Notes under the pieces: model-generated | Seen by the model: only the letters and a program-made list of their open reading frames with translations | What the model was told of the DNA's origin: nothing | The model's database searches: none | From: Gloeocapsa sp. PCC 7428 | GTDB lineage: Bacteria; Cyanobacteriota; Cyanobacteriia; Cyanobacteriales; Chroococcidiopsidaceae | NCBI RefSeq assembly: GCF_000317555.1 | Contig: NC_019745.1 | Span: 2,976,001-3,040,000 of the forward strand | Reading direction: 5' to 3' | DNA: 64,000 nucleotides | Program-made: the position numbers and the translations under genes | Shown here: piece by piece, positions 57,556-64,000 of the stretch | Position numbering within the stretch: the first letter of the stretch is position 1 | Layout: every line of letters begins with the position of its first letter

Positions 57556-57740
57556 ATAGTATTGTTTTTTACAAAAAAGTTTGTTGACAAGTCATAGCGG
57601 CGATCGTCGATTTGTTTAGACGAAAATGCTAGCTAATACGCTAAGCCTCAGCGCTAGCCTCCAGAGGAGTGTCAGTTACGCAAAGTTACGAATCTGTAAT
57701 CTGCACATAGCATCAATTCAATTGGAGGTGAAAATTAAAG

Positions 57741-58094
57741 ATGTTTAAGACAGTAGTCAATTTAACACAACAAGCGGTTATCTCGGAAATCGAAAACGTT
57801 TTAGATGCGTATCCGTGTCATCCTTACCAAAAAGCCTTTGCAATTCCAGATTTAAGACAAGAATTAATTGCCTATGTTCTTAATCGAATTCCTTGCGTCT
57901 ATAGTGTTGTAGACAACGAACGAAAAGCAATACTACTCAATTATCAGTTACCAAGTGCCCAGCAACAAATTCAATTAGAAAACTTGATTCATCAAGGGAT
58001 TTACGCGATTTTGCAAGAAAAATCTGACTGGGTAAATCGCCACCTTCCTGAAGCAACGCAATGTAGTGTTGAACCGTCGCATTGGTTTGGTTAA
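57741..58094 (+). CDS. ComFB-like (putative cyclic-dinucleotide-binding) protein
   Basis: The 117-residue protein starts after GGAGGTGAAAATT and has a ComFB-like core (about 10-75): VISEIENVLDAYPCHPYQKA, LRQELIAYVLNRIPCVYSVV. The AYVLNRIPxxY pattern is the family hallmark. Cyanobacterial ComFB relatives have been reported to bind cyclic dinucleotides; whether this one does is inference. It stands alone with a long 5' region. Not fully certain, as the usual second half of the domain is short. Confidence 0.6.
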   Translation: MFKTVVNLTQQAVISEIENVLDAYPCHPYQKAFAIPDLRQELIAYVLNRIPCVYSVVDNERKAILLNYQLPSAQQQIQLENLIHQGIYAILQEKSDWVNRHLPEATQCSVEPSHWFG

Positions 58095-58133
58095 TGTAGA
58101 CTGGCTGGGCGGCTATTTACCAAAATATTAATT

Positions 58134-58463
58134 TCATTTCAAGGGATCGTGTCCCCAGTTTTTTAAAGAGTATCGCCATCGCGAGTTTTCTATATCGCTT
58201 GATGGCTTTTGTGCTGTATGACGATGGACATAACTAATGACCTTTTTCATGTGCGCTAAGTCGTCATCGGTATAATCGCTTTTCTTCTTTTGTAAAAGTT
58301 CAACAATGCGTTTCCCAGATTTATGACCAATTGATTCATCATCGCCATCTTTTTGCCCTACCGATTGCGACTCTTCGGTATCTAACCAAGAATCAAGTTC
58401 TTTTGGTGTCATATTAATAACATCAAAAAACTCTTCGGTAACTGATTTATCATCCTTGCTCAT
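58134..58463 (-). CDS. DUF3140 family protein
   Basis: The 109-residue acidic protein has the whole DUF3140 pattern: FFDVINMTPKELDSWLDTEE, SVGQKDGDDESIGHKSGKRI, HMKKVISYVHRHTAQKP and a terminal NWGHDPLK. No function is known; the gene is often found with DUF2945 in stress-associated loci. It lies 5 bp after the DUF2945 gene in the same direction, so the two form an operon. Confidence 0.92.
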   Translation of the reverse strand: MSKDDKSVTEEFFDVINMTPKELDSWLDTEESQSVGQKDGDDESIGHKSGKRIVELLQKKKSDYTDDDLAHMKKVISYVHRHTAQKPSSDIENSRWRYSLKNWGHDPLK

Positions 58464-58468
58464 AGAAA

Positions 58469-58684
58469 CTATTCCTCGATCTTTTCTAATGCGTCAGGTT
58501 TATGCGCAGCTTCTTTACCTGATTTGTCACTTTCTACAAGGTATTGAGCGTTATCTTCTGACGCAGCAACATGATGTCCTTTAATATCAGTTGGTGAAGT
58601 AAGTTTTTGTTTGACTTCACCAGTCGTTTTACCTTGTGAAGTTTTCCACTCTACTTTGTCACCTTTTTTGAATTCTTTAGCCAA
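58469..58684 (-). CDS. DUF2945 (hypervirulence-associated TUDOR-like) protein
   Basis: The 71-residue protein is a small SH3/Tudor-like barrel: FKKGDKVEWKTSQGKTTGEV, KGHHVAASEDNAQYLVESDK and AAHKPDALEKI. The family often accompanies DUF3140, as here, and is rich in soil and desiccation-tolerant organisms. It is the first gene of the pair. Confidence 0.9.
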   Translation of the reverse strand: MAKEFKKGDKVEWKTSQGKTTGEVKQKLTSPTDIKGHHVAASEDNAQYLVESDKSGKEAAHKPDALEKIEE

Positions 58685-58813
58685 GGTAATGCTCCTGTTG
58701 GTAATTTCTGCCTAATTTTAAATTATGTTAAGAGTGCTAAGGCTAGCCATCAGCCTAATGACAGAGAACGCTGTAACTACATTAAGAAATAGACCTCCTG
58801 CGTGAAGAGAATC

Positions 58814-58945
58814 GCGAATAAATTCGCGAGATAAATAAAAGAAAGTTCACCTCCGTAAACTTACCCGTAAAAATCTTGTTTTAGTGTACGAAGGTACACT
58901 TTGCTTGGATAGCGCTGAAGGAAGTCGGAGGGCGTCTGTGATTCA
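58814..58945. repeat. Dispersed composite repeat, copy 3
   Basis: GCGAATAAATTCGC (58814-58827), the diverged hairpin GTTCACCTCCGTAAAC, GTACACTTTGCTTGG and GGAGGGCGTCTGTGATT occur in the same order as at 26060-26210. This 380-bp gap between DUF2945 and the oxoprolinase gene holds no gene. Confidence 0.7.
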
Positions 58946-59064
58946 TGCTTGCCATTGCAGTTAAGGAAATTAATTTGTAGAAAGCTGGTGGTATGAGGGC
59001 TACAAATAATTTCTCGTCTGCTTCTGAAGCTGCTGATTTGAATCAAAATTAAGGTGAAACGATG

Positions 59065-62000
59065 TTATTCACCAAATCCACCTCCGCCAGGAGTTTCAAT
59101 CACAAATACATCTTTTGGTTGCATTTCTACCATTGCGGTACTTCCCAATTGTTCAATTGTTCCATCACTGCGTTCGACAGTATTTTTGCCTACTGCGCCA
59201 TTTTCTCCGCCGTGTAAACCAAATGGAGGAACAACACGACGCCCTGAAAGGATTGCTGCTGTCATTGGTTCGCGGAATTGGATGCGACGGATAACGCCGT
59301 TACCACCTTGATGAAGTCCTTGACCGCCACTATGAGGACGAATGCTAAAGCTTTCTAATAGAACAGGAAACCGCCATTCTAAAACTTCAGGATCGGTGAG
59401 GCGAGAATTTGTCATGTGCGTGTGGACAGCATCAGTACCATCAAAGTCTTTACCTGCGCCCGAACCACCGCAGATTGTTTCGTAATATTGATAGCGATCG
59501 CTTCCAAAGGTAAAATTGTTCATTGTTCCTTGCGATGCTGCCATCACGCCTAAAGCACCATACAACGCATCTGTAATCGCTTGAGAAGTTTCGACATTTC
59601 CTGCAACAACAGCAGCTGGATATCGCGGATTAAGTAAACAACCTTCAGGAATGATAATTTCTAGAGGTTTCAAACACCCTGCGTTTAGTGGAATGTCATC
59701 ATTTACCAAAGTACGAAAAACGTATAAAACTGCTGCTTTACATATAGCAGATGGAGCATTAAAATTACTTTCGAGTTGCGGTGAAGTTCCTGTAAAATCA
59801 ACACAAGCACTGCGCGTAGATTTATCAATAGAAATAGCAACTTTAATCGCACTACCGTTATCTAAACAACAAGTAAACTCGCCATCTTGCAAAACATTGA
59901 TAACACGCCGCACCGACTCTTCAGCGTTATCTTGGACAAACTTCATATAAGCTTGTACAGTATCCAAGTGATAGTGTTCTACCATTTTTTGGAGTTCCTG
60001 AACACCGCGTTCGTTAGCAGCAATTTGCGCTTTTAAATCAGCAATATTTTGAGTAGAATTCCGTACTGGATAACGTCCGTCTTCTAAAAGTGACAATAGC
60101 TCTTTTTCTCTAAATTGACCATCAACAATTAGCTGAAAATTATCGAGCAAAACACCCTCTTCTGCCACTGTGGTACTATTTGGCGGCATAGAACCAGGAG
60201 TCATTCCACCAATATCAGCATGATGTCCGCGCGAGGCGACGTAGAAAAGTGGGGAGTGGCTATTGGTGAGTTGTGAGTGTACTGGAAATACCGGAGTAAT
60301 GACAGTGATATCGGGAAGGTGAGTTCCACCGTTGTAGGGATTATTCGATGCAAAAACATCTCCAGGCTTGAGCGTATTTCCGCGATCGCCAATCAGTGCT
60401 TGCACGCTTTCACTCATCGAACCCAAGTGAACCGGAATGTGAGGTGCATTAGCAACCAACTGCCCATCACCATCAAAAATCGCACAAGAAAAATCCAGCC
60501 TTTCCTTAATATTGACCGAAGAACTCGTATTTTGGAGCGTGATTCCCATTTGTTCAGCGATCGCCCGAAACAAATTATTAAAAATTTCCAGCATGACGGG
60601 ATCGGGGCGAGTTGGGAATTGGTCATTGGTCATTGGTAATTGGGAATTTGAGTTTGTCGAGCGTTTGAGGAGTAAATGGTTGCGATCGCTCACTTGCGCA
60701 TTCCATCCTGGTTCAATCACATTCGTCCCCGTTGCTTCCACAATAATCGCTGGACCTGAAATCAACTCTTCCGGCTGCAAATCCTCGCGTTGATACACAG
60801 GCGTAGTATACCAAGCGTCCCTTGTATACATCTGCACCGTAGCAACTGACACAGTTTTTTTGTTTTCCCTACGTAAAACTACCTCCTCCACAGGCACATC
60901 ATGCTTACCCACCACTTCAACCGAAACCGCCTCAACAATCAAGCGCTTCTCCGGCGCAATAAACCCATAACGCTGACGATGTAAATCTTCAAACTCCCGT
61001 CGCATCACCTCCACATCACCAAAACCCACCATCAAAGCTGCATCCGTCCCCTCATACCGCAAATGCACCTTAGATAAAACCTCAACACCGCTTTCCTTTG
61101 CGTCCTTCGTGTCTAACGCCTGCGGCTGACGCCTCCGGCTTCGCTTCGCTAGTGCTTCGCTGGTGTGGTTTAATTCCCCCCTCCCCTCAACCTCCAACAC
61201 CACCAACAATCCTCTTAAGTCCAACTCCTCAGATAAAACCTCCTCCACCGCACGTTCGCGAATCACCCGCACATCCGCCAACCCCATACCATAAGCAGAC
61301 AACACCCCAGCATACGGATGAATAAACACCTGCTTCATCCCCAACGCATCCGCAATTAAACAAGCGTGTTGTCCACCCGCACCGCCAAAACAGCATAAAG
61401 TATATTCAGAGACATCGTATCCGCGCTGCAACGAAATCTTTTTAATCGCATTTGCCATCTTTTCGACAGCGATCGCCAAAAAACCCGACGCAACTTGTTC
61501 CGGCGTGCGGCTATCTCCAATTTCTCTTGTCAATTCAGCAAACTTTTGCCGCACAGTTTCCACATCCAACGGCAAATCTCCGTTGACACCAAAAACTTTC
61601 GGAAAGAACTTTGGTTGTAGCTTTCCCACCATCACATTGCAGTCAGTCACAGTCAATGGACCACCTTTAGCATACGCCGCAGGACCTGGATTCGCCCCCG
61701 CCGACTCTGGTCCAACACGATATCGCGCGCCATCAAACTGCAAAATTGAACCACCGCCAGCCGCTACCGTATGAATCGCCATCATCGGGGTACGCAAACG
61801 CACTCCAGCCACTTCGGTTTCAAAAGTCCGTTCGTACTCGCCGTTGAAATGCGCGACATCCGTAGACGTTCCACCCATGTCAAAGCTGATAATTTTATGA
61901 AAACCAGCCATCAAACTTGTTTGTACCGCCCCAACAATTCCGCCCGCAGGTCCTGATAAAATGCTGTCTTTTCCTTGAAATGTCTGAGCATCTGCCAGCC

Positions 62001-62793
62001 CACCATTAGATTGCATAAACATTAAAGAGGGGTGAGGAGCGAGGGGTGAGGAGCGAGGGTCGTTAGTTATATTATTTAGGTTGGTTGCTTTACTGCTCAC
62101 TGATAGCTGACTTGACACCTGATCGACATACCGGCGGAGGATCGGAGATAAGTAAGCATCAACAACTGTCGTATCGCCTCGACTAACTAATTTCATTAAC
62201 GGGCTAACTTCGTGCGATACTGATACTTGAGTGTAGCCAATGGTCTTCGCTAAAGTGGCAATCTCCTGCTCATGCGCTGGAAAGCGATAACCGTGCATCA
62301 ACACGATCGCACACGCACGGATACCATCTTCATAAGCTGCGTGTAATTCACTGCGTAGAGTATCAAGATCGAGCTTAATCAGTTCTTCGCCTTGAGCGGT
62401 GTAGCGTTCTGCGACTTCAATGACGCGCTCGTAGAGCATTTCTGGTAAGATAATTTGTCGCGCAAAAATATCTGGGCGGTTTTGATAGCCAATCCGCAAA
62501 GCATCGCCAAATCCTTTGGTAATGACTAAAACTGTGCGATCGCCTTTACGTTCGAGCAGTGCATTCGTCGCGACAGTTGTTCCCATCTTCACAACTGCGA
62601 TTTGCTCGGCAGGAATGGGTGCATCAGATGCAATGCCTAAAATGTCTCGAATACCCTGGACAGGAGCATCAGTGTAGCGATCGGGATTTTCTGACAATAG
62701 CTTATGAACTACCAACTTGCCTGTGGGACTTTTTGCCACAATATCGGTAAATGTACCGCCCCGATCAATCCAAAATTCCCAACAGGCATTCAT
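59065..62793 (-). CDS. 5-oxoprolinase/hydantoinase, fused HyuA-HyuB type
   Basis: The 1242-residue protein has an N-terminal HyuA half (about 1-700; [46 protein letters not shown]) and a C-terminal HyuB half (about 735-1242; [45 protein letters not shown]). The fusion is the eukaryotic and cyanobacterial form of ATP-dependent 5-oxoprolinase, which opens 5-oxoproline to glutamate. Several low-complexity inserts derive from genome repeats: about 221-252, 530-565, 715-733 and 837-852. It stands alone. Activity on hydantoins instead of oxoproline remains possible. Confidence 0.9.
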   Translation of the reverse strand: MNACWEFWIDRGGTFTDIVAKSPTGKLVVHKLLSENPDRYTDAPVQGIRDILGIASDAPIPAEQIAVVKMGTTVATNALLERKGDRTVLVITKGFGDALRIGYQNRPDIFARQIILPEMLYERVIEVAERYTAQGEELIKLDLDTLRSELHAAYEDGIRACAIVLMHGYRFPAHEQEIATLAKTIGYTQVSVSHEVSPLMKLVSRGDTTVVDAYLSPILRRYVDQVSSQLSVSSKATNLNNITNDPRSSPLAPHPSLMFMQSNGGLADAQTFQGKDSILSGPAGGIVGAVQTSLMAGFHKIISFDMGGTSTDVAHFNGEYERTFETEVAGVRLRTPMMAIHTVAAGGGSILQFDGARYRVGPESAGANPGPAAYAKGGPLTVTDCNVMVGKLQPKFFPKVFGVNGDLPLDVETVRQKFAELTREIGDSRTPEQVASGFLAIAVEKMANAIKKISLQRGYDVSEYTLCCFGGAGGQHACLIADALGMKQVFIHPYAGVLSAYGMGLADVRVIRERAVEEVLSEELDLRGLLVVLEVEGRGELNHTSEALAKRSRRRQPQALDTKDAKESGVEVLSKVHLRYEGTDAALMVGFGDVEVMRREFEDLHRQRYGFIAPEKRLIVEAVSVEVVGKHDVPVEEVVLRRENKKTVSVATVQMYTRDAWYTTPVYQREDLQPEELISGPAIIVEATGTNVIEPGWNAQVSDRNHLLLKRSTNSNSQLPMTNDQFPTRPDPVMLEIFNNLFRAIAEQMGITLQNTSSSVNIKERLDFSCAIFDGDGQLVANAPHIPVHLGSMSESVQALIGDRGNTLKPGDVFASNNPYNGGTHLPDITVITPVFPVHSQLTNSHSPLFYVASRGHHADIGGMTPGSMPPNSTTVAEEGVLLDNFQLIVDGQFREKELLSLLEDGRYPVRNSTQNIADLKAQIAANERGVQELQKMVEHYHLDTVQAYMKFVQDNAEESVRRVINVLQDGEFTCCLDNGSAIKVAISIDKSTRSACVDFTGTSPQLESNFNAPSAICKAAVLYVFRTLVNDDIPLNAGCLKPLEIIIPEGCLLNPRYPAAVVAGNVETSQAITDALYGALGVMAASQGTMNNFTFGSDRYQYYETICGGSGAGKDFDGTDAVHTHMTNSRLTDPEVLEWRFPVLLESFSIRPHSGGQGLHQGGNGVIRRIQFREPMTAAILSGRRVVPPFGLHGGENGAVGKNTVERSDGTIEQLGSTAMVEMQPKDVFVIETPGGGGFGE
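60597..60650. repeat. Repeat-derived linker between HyuA and HyuB halves
   Basis: GGTCATTGGTCATTGGTAAT with GGGAATTGG and GGGAATTTG is a heptamer-type tandem repeat. In the minus-strand frame it encodes [19 protein letters not shown] between the two halves of the fusion. Confidence 0.75.
62027..62059. repeat. 14-bp tandem repeat inside the oxoprolinase gene
   Basis: GAGGGGTGAGGAGC occurs twice exactly (62027-62040, 62041-62054) and a third time in part (62055-62059). It encodes SSPLAPHPS in the minus-strand frame, in a stretch where the fold needs no insertion. The related GGGGTGAGGGGTGAG lies at the start of the P-loop kinase gene near 16480. Confidence 0.75.
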
Positions 62794-63063
62794 GCTAACC
62801 TCAACACAAATTTGACTTATTTCTTTAGTTATTATTCTTTACGTTATCAACAACCACAGAAAGTGATTCGCGATAACAATATCGTGCAAAGTCAAAATCT
62901 TTTCTTAATACTTTGCAACAGATGCGAGTTCGCGTACAGTTTAATTTAACAATCGTTCATTACCACAGCGACACCAAATTTTTTCTGGTGAATCTGTGAT
63001 TCTTATGCTAAGTTGTAGCAGTTTTACGGTATCCAATTCAGAAGAGGTTATCAGAAATCGAGT

Positions 63064-64000
63064 ATGACGCAACGCAAGCGAGCGCTAATTACAGGGATTA
63101 CAGGTCAAGATGGCTCCTATTTAAGTGAGTTTTTACTTGAACAAGGATATGAAGTTCACGGCATTATCCGGCGGACATCAACATTCAACACTGACCGGAT
63201 CGATCATATCTACGAAGACCCACACAAAGAGGGAGTCAAGTTACTTTTACACTATGGCGATCTTACCGATGGCACAACGCTGCGACGGATTCTAGAAGAA
63301 ACTCAGCCGACCGAAATCTATAACCTCGGCGCACAATCACACGTACGCGTGAGCTTTGATTCACCTGAATATACTGTAGACTCAGTGGCGATGGGTACGC
63401 TGCGGCTGCTCGAAGCAATTCGCGATTATCAACAGCGTACAGGAATCGAAGTCCGCTTCTACCAAGCCGGTTCGTCAGAAATGTTTGGTTTGGTGCAAGA
63501 AGTTCCCCAGAAAGAAACCACACCATTTTACCCGCGCAGTCCCTATGCTTGTGCGAAAGTCTATGCACACTGGCAAACACTCAACTACCGCGAATCCTAT
63601 GGTTTGTTCGCGTGTAATGGCATTTTGTTTAATCACGAATCGCCACGCCGTGGAGAAACCTTTGTCACGCGCAAAATTACGCGAGCAGTAGCGCGAATTG
63701 TTGCAGGAAAGCAAAAGAAAATCTACATGGGCAATCTCGATGCTAAACGCGATTGGGGCTATGCGAAAGACTACGTACGCGCAATGTGGTTGATGCTACA
63801 ACAGCCCGAACCCGACGATTATGTGATTGCGACGGGGGAAACGCACTCGGTACGCGAATTTCTTGATTTAGCATTTGGCTATGTCAATCTCAATTGGCAA
63901 GATTATGTCGAGTTTGACGATCGTTATCTGCGACCCGCAGAAGTTGAGTTATTGATTGGCGATCCGACAAAAGCTAAACAAAAACTAGGTTGGCAACCAT
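63064..64000 (+). CDS. gmd: GDP-mannose 4,6-dehydratase (3' end cut by window edge)
   Basis: 312 residues are visible from ATG 63064 with an open frame to base 64000; a complete enzyme has about 350-370. It has the NADP loop [38 protein letters not shown], the catalytic AGSSEMFG and [10 protein letters not shown] (YxxxK) motifs, and [16 protein letters not shown]. It makes GDP-4-keto-6-deoxymannose, the first step to GDP-fucose or GDP-rhamnose for surface glycans. A fucose synthase gene would be expected beyond the right edge. Confidence 0.96.
   Translation, partial: MTQRKRALITGITGQDGSYLSEFLLEQGYEVHGIIRRTSTFNTDRIDHIYEDPHKEGVKLLLHYGDLTDGTTLRRILEETQPTEIYNLGAQSHVRVSFDSPEYTVDSVAMGTLRLLEAIRDYQQRTGIEVRFYQAGSSEMFGLVQEVPQKETTPFYPRSPYACAKVYAHWQTLNYRESYGLFACNGILFNHESPRRGETFVTRKITRAVARIVAGKQKKIYMGNLDAKRDWGYAKDYVRAMWLMLQQPEPDDYVIATGETHSVREFLDLAFGYVNLNWQDYVEFDDRYLRPAEVELLIGDPTKAKQKLGWQP

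Overview
The window is chromosomal DNA of a cyanobacterium. Evidence: the palindrome GCGATCGC (HIP1) recurs throughout; there are cyanobacterial marker genes (SLH-domain iron-uptake-type porin, 429-residue GlgC, DUF1818, DUF3143, short RpoZ, ClpC, DevBCA exporter, Rcp1-type response regulators); and dispersed low-complexity repeats typical of the phylum are present. I cannot name the genus; the gene set fits a freshwater or terrestrial beta-cyanobacterium with a large genome. There is no phage, conjugative module, CRISPR array, rRNA or intact insertion sequence. One tRNA, Pro(GGG), was found.

Layout. (1) 1-4160: a catabolic locus. A lipoprotein substrate-binding protein (cut by the left edge) diverges from a GntR/FCD regulator that heads an operon of two AtzD/barbiturase-family ring-opening amidohydrolases with a GlcG/HbpS-like gene between them. 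The second amidohydrolase has all three Lys/Ser pairs; the first has kept only the central one. (2) 4170-8909: accessory genes: Uma2-type nuclease, DUF3303, a restriction-modification module (BamHI/BglII-like nuclease, beta-class methylase, excisionase-like HTH) and an acetamidase/formamidase. (3) 9180-22820: porin, glycogen metabolism (debranching enzyme, GlgC, GH13), two peroxiredoxins, two J-proteins in the wider window, fasciclin, RpoZ, tRNA-Pro, DUF4126. (4) 22943-30968: FAD monooxygenase, an MgtE-like protein without CBS domains, MntP, then a DevBCA-type exporter operon ending in an SDR gene and facing a PadR regulator. (5) 31100-34990: a GMC oxidoreductase and an orphan Wzt-type ATPase flanked by decayed TetR genes and a 23-bp tandem repeat. 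(6) 34995-44717: pyrB, then a block of two-component genes: two hybrid kinases with an Rcp-type regulator, and a 1079-residue membrane hybrid kinase whose start overlaps an RsbQ-like alpha/beta hydrolase. (7) 46127-57050: DUF4142, clpC, rimI, lysA-cdaA-uppS, DUF3143/J-protein, an O-antigen-ligase-type protein, YaaW family. (8) 57741-64000: ComFB-like protein, DUF3140/DUF2945 pair, a fused 5-oxoprolinase/hydantoinase carrying several repeat-derived in-frame insertions, and gmd cut by the right edge.

The two observations I consider most worth following are the asymmetric pair of ring-opening amidohydrolases (a possible heteromeric or neofunctionalised enzyme) and the RsbQ-like hydrolase with its hybrid kinase, which looks like a small-molecule receptor wired to a phosphorelay. 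Amide-nitrogen recovery is a recurring theme (amidohydrolases, acetamidase, oxoprolinase). Dispersed repeats have invaded both intergenic and coding DNA.
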